Source: Hirundichthys speculiger (Eukaryota; Chordata; Actinopteri; Beloniformes; Exocoetidae). From it: 64,000 nt of DNA. Every line of letters begins with the position of its first letter. Position 1 is the stretch's first letter. The DNA lies in NCBI GenBank assembly GCA_018398805.1, contig JAGFBZ010000328.1:291001-355000 (forward strand), in the 5' to 3' direction. Made by a program: the position numbers and the translations under genes. Positions 59,283-64,000 of the stretch are shown piece after piece. The notes under the pieces were generated by a model. That model saw nothing but the letters and a program-made list of their open reading frames with translations. It did no database searches and was not told the DNA's origin.

Positions 59283-59969
59283 ATACACAAATCTGATATA
59301 TGGCCATATATGTACATATAGGTGACATATTTGCCAAAATATTTTATGATATATGTACATATAGGTAATTGCAATATTTGATTTAAACTTATATTCTAAA
59401 ATACATGTGCCATGTAGAACAGGTATTTGCTTTTGAAATATATTTTTAAAATATATGGTAAAGTAAGTGGTCTAGATATTTATTGACATAATTCCAAAAT
59501 AATTGTTGGAATATGTAGTTTAGATATTTGTTCTTACATATATGTCAGAATAAATGTGAAATATGTGTAGATATTTGTTTAGAACATATATTTCAGAATA
59601 AATGCTCAAACATTCAGTCTAGATATTTGTTAGACATATATTCCAAAATAATTGTTAAAAATTGTTGACTAGATATTTTTGATGGCTTATTTTTTATACA
59701 AGTCAAATCATAATGAGCAATATATTGCTATTTCATATACTAACATTGATGCTATACTAATATATGTGACATATATGTTTGAAAAATATATGTGCTGAAT
59801 ATGCCATACATATATGTGCCACATATATTTTCCATATAAAAAGGGCCATTTTGTAATATTTTAAAATATATGTTCCAAATATGTACCTATATGTTCACAT
59901 GTGAAAGACATGTGACACCGATATTATATATGTTATTTAAATATATGGCCATATATCAGATTTGTGTAT
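59283..59969. mobile_element. AT-rich element with perfect 29-bp inverted repeats
   Basis: The left 29 bases (59283-59311, ATACACAAATCTGATATATG...) are the exact reverse complement of 59941-59969. The interior of about 630 bp is extremely AT-rich, with repeated ACATATATG and AGATATTTG words and no real frame. No target duplication could be fixed because the flanks are palindromic and AT-rich. The right end merges with a 50-bp palindrome. Confidence 0.7.
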
Positions 59970-60015
59970 TTTCTTTGTCCCCTGTGTCAATTGACACAGG
60001 GGACAAAGAAAATAC
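59966..60015. repeat. Perfect 50-bp palindrome without spacer
   Basis: Two 25-base arms meet at 59990/59991 around CAATTG, with TTTGTCCCCTGTGT inverted exactly. Pairing breaks at the next base on each side. It overlaps the last four bases of the 29-bp repeat of the AT-rich element. Confidence 0.95.
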
Positions 60016-60515
60016 TTCAAAAGTAAACTGCTATTTCAAGCTTCTAAGTCTAAAACATGTCATTTCACTGAAGTTATAAAGTGGACGGAAAAGGACAGTT
60101 TGTACCGGCATCATTGTCCGGTCGCTGTCTTGTCATAAGTATGAAACTGCCAACGTTGTGATGTTACCGTCGTAGATGGAGAAGCAGAATAGTTCATGGC
60201 CTCTGCCGACGTAGAACCAAGGTTATTATCGTTAACAAAAACGAACAAAATAAAAAAAATGTGCTGCACAAAAAATTGAAAATAAAACATTTTCTGTTAC
60301 AGAACTGAAATAAAATAAAAATGAGTTAAAAAAAAACAATAACTAACTGAAACTGTATTATGTGTCTATAAAACAAACTAAAATTAACTGTAATAATGTC
60401 AAGAACGTCCTTTGTTTTCGTATTTGTAATTTTTTTTCTCATAAACGTTTGAAATCTATTGATGTCGCTCCGCCGTACAACAACAACCGCTAAAAAAAAA
60501 AAGTGATCAGCAGTG

Positions 60516-60704
60516 ATGGCTGCGGCAAAAGTTGGGAGAAAGCGTCTCAGTCCTATTTGGGATTTCTTTGACTATGACTGTGTTAACGATAAAAATAAGT
60601 GCCTTGTTGTTTGAAGCAGGTGATACAATGTGTGGAATACTTCTCAAGGAGAAAAAAACCCACGAATCTGAGAGTCCATTTGAAAAGCTCACACAAGAAA
60701 GCTA
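60516..60704 (+). pseudogene. BED zinc finger relic of a hAT transposase
   Basis: From the ATG the frame reads MAAAKVGRKRLSPIWDFFDY then DCVNDKNKCLVV and a stop. After a frameshift EAGDTMCG follows, then in another frame a KAHTRK remnant. This fits a BED finger: the aromatic WDFF start, cysteines in KC and MCG, and a final H with basic residues. The frame is too short and too broken to be a gene. It sits just before the minisatellite, which replaces the rest of the transposase. Confidence 0.6.
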
Positions 60705-60860
60705 ACCAAGACTAGCTGAATAAGCTAGCCTAAGTTAGCCCCCAGGAAAGAAGGCTAATCAAGACTACCTGGATAAGCTAGCCTAAGCTAGCCCCCTGGA
60801 AAGAAGGCTAACCAAGACTAGCTGGATAAGCTAGCCTAAGCTAGCCCCCTGGAAAGAGAA
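60701..60860. repeat. 53-bp minisatellite, three units
   Basis: Units start at 60701, 60754 and 60807 and share GCTAACCAAGACTAGCTGGA, then TAAGCTAGCCTAAGCTAGCC and CCCTGGAAAGAAG with few changes. Confidence 0.92.
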
Positions 60861-61271
60861 GCTACAGCTGCAGGCCAGTCAGCGTTGGGAAGGAACGGGA
60901 GAAAACAGCAACTATAATGGACTGTTTCCATGGAGACCAGATAGCTGCTGGTCAGTAAATACGCAGGAACACCACAAGAGGGAAGACGCATTGATAATTG
61001 AGACCGGAATGTAAACACGACTATGCAATTCCATAGCCTTCAAAAAGTTCAAAAGTCCAAAATTAGAGCCCTAATTTACAAAATAAAACTAAAACTAACA
61101 CTGAAACTAATAAAAACTAAACTAAAACTAAGTATTTCAAAATGAATAAAAACTTAGCAAAACTGCTCTAAAAACAAATTAAAACTAACTGAATTTGAAA
61201 AACTAAACTAAAAACTAAATAAAAACTAAAACTAATAGAAAATCCAAAACTATTATAACCCTGCGTAGAAC

Positions 61272-62352
61272 TGGACTCTGATGTTTATGGCAGGAGCACA
61301 CGCCGTGCACATGAAGTCCTTTTATTTTACTGCAGTGATTTATTTGAGACATTCAGGATCAGCCAGCAGCAGCTCGTGCATGCGCAGTTTGCAGTCTGGA
61401 CCAGGAGGGTGAAGATCTTCTCCTCTGAGACGGACTGTCTGCTGCAGTCAGGGAGGGGCTCACTGCAGCTCCTCGATGAAGAGTCATATAACTGCAGAAA
61501 AAAATCGCTTGATTTGTTGAGTGACGGCGCTCTGTTACTTCCTGAGGCTGCCTTTTCGAGTAAGATGGTGAAAAGGAAGAAATCGATTGATTTTATTTCA
61601 CCTGCTTTGGCTGATGGGCTGCTGATTAAGTTCCAGCCGTCAGTCATTCAGCTCACTCAATTTTGCTTTCTTTTCAGTTGTGGTTTGGTATTTACTTGTG
61701 CTTTACTTCAGTTTTTTTTTTTTACTTTTAGTTTAAAAGTCATGTGTGGCTTCCTCCTCTTTGTCTTGCCTCTTAGCCGGGCTGTGTCACTTTTTTTTTT
61801 CTTTTTTAAGACACCAGAGGGGTCTGAGTACTATATAGAGCAACAAAGTCGGCAGATTGGCACCAGTTTCCATCACTCTCGTTCACATCGTCTTGCTCGT
61901 TGCTCTGATTGGTTGCAGCGCTGTCCAGCTGCATCCAGAGGCAGTTTGGAGGCAACCGTCTGATGGATCAGGTCAGGTTCACAACCTTACCAGCTAATAA
62001 CAAACCTTGGGTTGCTGTCACCCTGGAATATGAAGAAGAAAGAAGCTGATTATGAGTTTCCTGTATTCCGGGTTCTGGCTCAAAGACTTGTGGCTGGATC
62101 TATTTGACACGTTGAAAACATACCGCCAGTAGCTTTTTGCTTCTTTCGCCGTCGCAGTTAGCGTAACCCGGCGCGCGCATTCACGTGCCAACCCGGCCCT
62201 TTATGGCCTCATGGACTCACGCTGGCTGCAGAGCTTCACCTGAGATCTTTCAGATGATTTTCTTGTTCGCTAACCTCGCCTGCTTTCTTATGAGTGTTTC
62301 TTGCTCACGTAGATTAACACTCAAAATTAAATATATTTGATAAGAAACCAAT
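61272..62352. other. Unique DNA with the longest open frame of the window
   Basis: The plus frame at 61376-61963 has 195 codons. About 40 of them are phenylalanine-rich stretches from T runs at 61711-61721 and 61791-61807. A minus frame of 106 codons overlaps it. No domain, signal peptide or family match is visible, so I do not call a gene. A spliced exon in 61330-61640 cannot be excluded. Confidence 0.3.
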
Positions 62353-62360
62353 TACCTGAA

Positions 62361-62775
62361 TAGAGCTGAGCGATTTTATTGATTCTGTGATATATATTGA
62401 TATTTTATTTCCCCAGACAGTATTGATTTTCCAGCCGCGGGTATCGATATTCTAAGCTTCTTCTAAAACCCCCGTGTCCCACTTTTGAAAGCTTTCAAGC
62501 AATAATTTGCATTGTTTAAATAAATGAAACTATTTTCCTCAACAAATCTTTTATTCATTGTGTCCAGCATTTGCAAGCTGCCTGTCAGCCATATAATGTG
62601 TAATTGATGCTTTCAGTTCAATTAATTCAAACAAAGTCATTGGAACACTCACAACATGTCACCAAAATCACTTTGTCCCTTTAAAATCTTTCAGAAAATG
62701 ATGTAAATGTATTGTAAGATGAATATCGATATATATCGTATCGTGAGCCGATTATCGTGTATCGCTACAGCCCTA
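62361..62775. mobile_element. hAT-type MITE
   Basis: Perfect 8-bp target duplications TACCTGAA lie at 62353-62360 and 62776-62783. The ends are TAGAGCTGAGCGAT and ATCGCTACAGCCCTA, and subterminal CGATAT/ATATCG words are frequent. It is 415 bp with no frame. Confidence 0.9.
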
Positions 62776-62783
62776 TACCTGAA

Positions 62784-64000
62784 GTACGAATGCTGCATCG
62801 TCGTGCACTGGACTTGTGTTTTGCGAATCAAATCTAAATTTCTGGCTCCTGAAATTGCCAGTACGTTGGAGCCCCCCCCCCCCCCCCCCCCCGGCTGTTC
62901 CTCTGGAGGCGAAGGAGAAGAACTCAGGAAAAAAGAAAAACAAGTGTTGTGCTTTCCATTAGTTTGAAATCCTCACTGATGATATCACCAGCGGGCGAGT
63001 TTAAGAAGTATTTACAGCCCACCTCAGAGACAGAAATTAAAAAATGGTGCTATTCTTCAGTGAACATTAGAGGGCTGACATACGGAGATTAAACCCAGAA
63101 AACTGCTCCTTTAATTAATTGGTCTGGCATTCGGCGTGTAACACTTAATGACCTTTGTTGTTAAGCTACATTAACTGTTTATAAAAAAAAAATAAAAATT
63201 TAACCCCTAAGCAGCTTTAGAGCAAAGAAAACAGAGTAATCCTCCAGAAACAAATTAGGGTCCTCATATAATTTTGCTCACTGATGGATACAGACAGCTT
63301 GAATGAGGATAGATATGCCAGTCATCCCAGACTGACTAAGAAAGATTGATGACTGCTGGTTTCTTTCCAGACACGCGACTTTACCTGAGTGTCATAATAA
63401 GTCACGGCTGCTTCAGGCTTAAAAAAAAAATCCATAATCCATAACGGTACGTCCTTTACCGTACGTCATAGACATACTAACATTTAAGATTTATTTCAAC
63501 AGCAGTGATCACATTAACGTTTTTTTTAATGAAAGATTAAAGCTCATGTAAAATGAATTAATGCAAAAAGGCTTTAATGAAACAAAGGAGTGATTATATG
63601 AACATTTTAACAGTTTCTCAGCTCATCTTTCGGTTTCACCGACAGAACCGGCGACGAGCGTTCAACCGCCGTCTCATTTCAGGAAGCTGTTTGGAAAACA
63701 TTGAAGGAGGCTTCGTGGAGGTTTTGGGTCTAAAAATATGTCGCGAGCGAGCGGTTGGGCTCTGCGGGGCTCCGCGACATCGCAGTCCCACATCAGAGCG
63801 GAATCATCCAGCTTCCCCATCTTCATCCTCGTCCGGCCTCACATCAATGCTGCATTCGCTGCTTCTCAGAAGTGGCTCGTTCAAAAGCTGGGACCGGTTT
63901 CAGAAGACGCGTTTCCAGGAGTCGAGAACAAAAGTCAGTTTGCTTTGCCTTTGTGCTGTGAAAAAGTATTTTTTTCCCTTACAGCTTTCTTCCATTTCTG
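62784..64000. promoter_or_regulatory. Unique DNA with C21 tract and candidate regulatory block
   Basis: A run of 21 C occupies 62872-62892. The stretch 62980-63180 is repeat-free and holds TCCTTTAATTAATTGGTC and ACTTAATGACCTTTGTTG, with homeodomain and Sox/nuclear-receptor-like words. The GC-rich end at 63640-63930 holds a 68-codon frame (63755-63961) of no recognised family. The last bases may continue into neighbouring features outside the window. Confidence 0.28.

Larger units (their letters stand above)
60218..61263 (+). mobile_element. hAT element R with BED-finger relic
   Basis: Perfect 8-bp target duplications CGTAGAAC lie at 60210-60217 and 61264-61271. The ends are CAAGGTTATTATCGTTAAC and ATTATAACCCTG. 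The flanking arms are rich in AAACTAAAACTAA-type words. It contains a BED-finger relic (60516-60704) and a 53-bp minisatellite (60701-60860). Confidence 0.9.

Noticed and set aside
61376..61963. 195-codon open frame, the longest in the window
   Set aside because: Much of its length comes from T runs coding phenylalanine, another frame overlaps it on the other strand, and no domain or signal peptide is visible.
1..64000. tRNA or rRNA genes and bacterial-type operons
   Set aside because: No cloverleaf boxes, rRNA motifs or closely packed long frames were seen by eye; a dedicated tRNA search was not possible.

Overview
The window looks like non-coding genomic DNA from a teleost (ray-finned) fish. 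The evidence is the repeat content: Tc1 transposons of the usual fish families, many hAT-type elements with 8-bp target duplications, piggyBac-, PIF/Harbinger- and Tigger-like elements, LINE 3' tails ending in ATTGAATTGAATT or ATGGATGG, and long TA, GA and C tracts. There is no operon structure. I found no host exon, tRNA or rRNA I could defend. The open frames are short (longest 195 codons), mostly run through repeats or low-complexity DNA, and none matches a host protein that I recognise.

Layout. 0-6 kb: a GC-rich inverted-repeat element (family L), a decayed L1-type LINE, a ZBED5-like hAT element, and a three-layer nest (LINE tail, second LINE insertion, Helentron-like element). 6-13 kb: hAT elements C and D and a decayed Tc1. 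14-16 kb: a three-level nest of hAT elements plus a Tc1-type MITE in a TA array. 17-20.5 kb: a hAT-related shell holding a piggyBac-like element and a Helentron-like copy. 22-23 kb: a second dead Tc1. 26.8-28.3 kb: hAT element E1, a Tc1 end, a LINE reverse-transcriptase fragment and a Tigger-like end. 29-40.5 kb: further copies of D, E, J and A and the longer L copy. 42.2-42.8 kb: a 28-bp minisatellite. 46-47.6 kb: a Harbinger-like element and two hAT MITEs joined end to end. 52.7-62.8 kb: a dense block with elements I1, I2 and N, a Tc1 remnant, an AT-rich element ending in a perfect 50-bp palindrome, and hAT element R with a BED-finger relic.

Between the repeats are several kilobases of apparently unique DNA, some of it with CpG-rich patches or clustered POU-octamer and homeodomain-type sites (around 12.6-13.5, 23.5-25.1, 30.4-31.3, 42.9-45.3, 47.7-48.8 and 63.0-63.2 kb). 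This is the pattern of a gene desert or long intron with regulatory elements, but conservation cannot be judged from one sequence.

None of the transposase genes is intact, so nothing here works as a pathway. The interest lies in the insertion history (nesting, empty sites, target duplications), protein-domain relics (three BED fingers, a MADF-like domain, hAT and Tc1 transposase pieces) and a few unusual structures (palindrome, foldback element, LINE tail carried by a hAT element).
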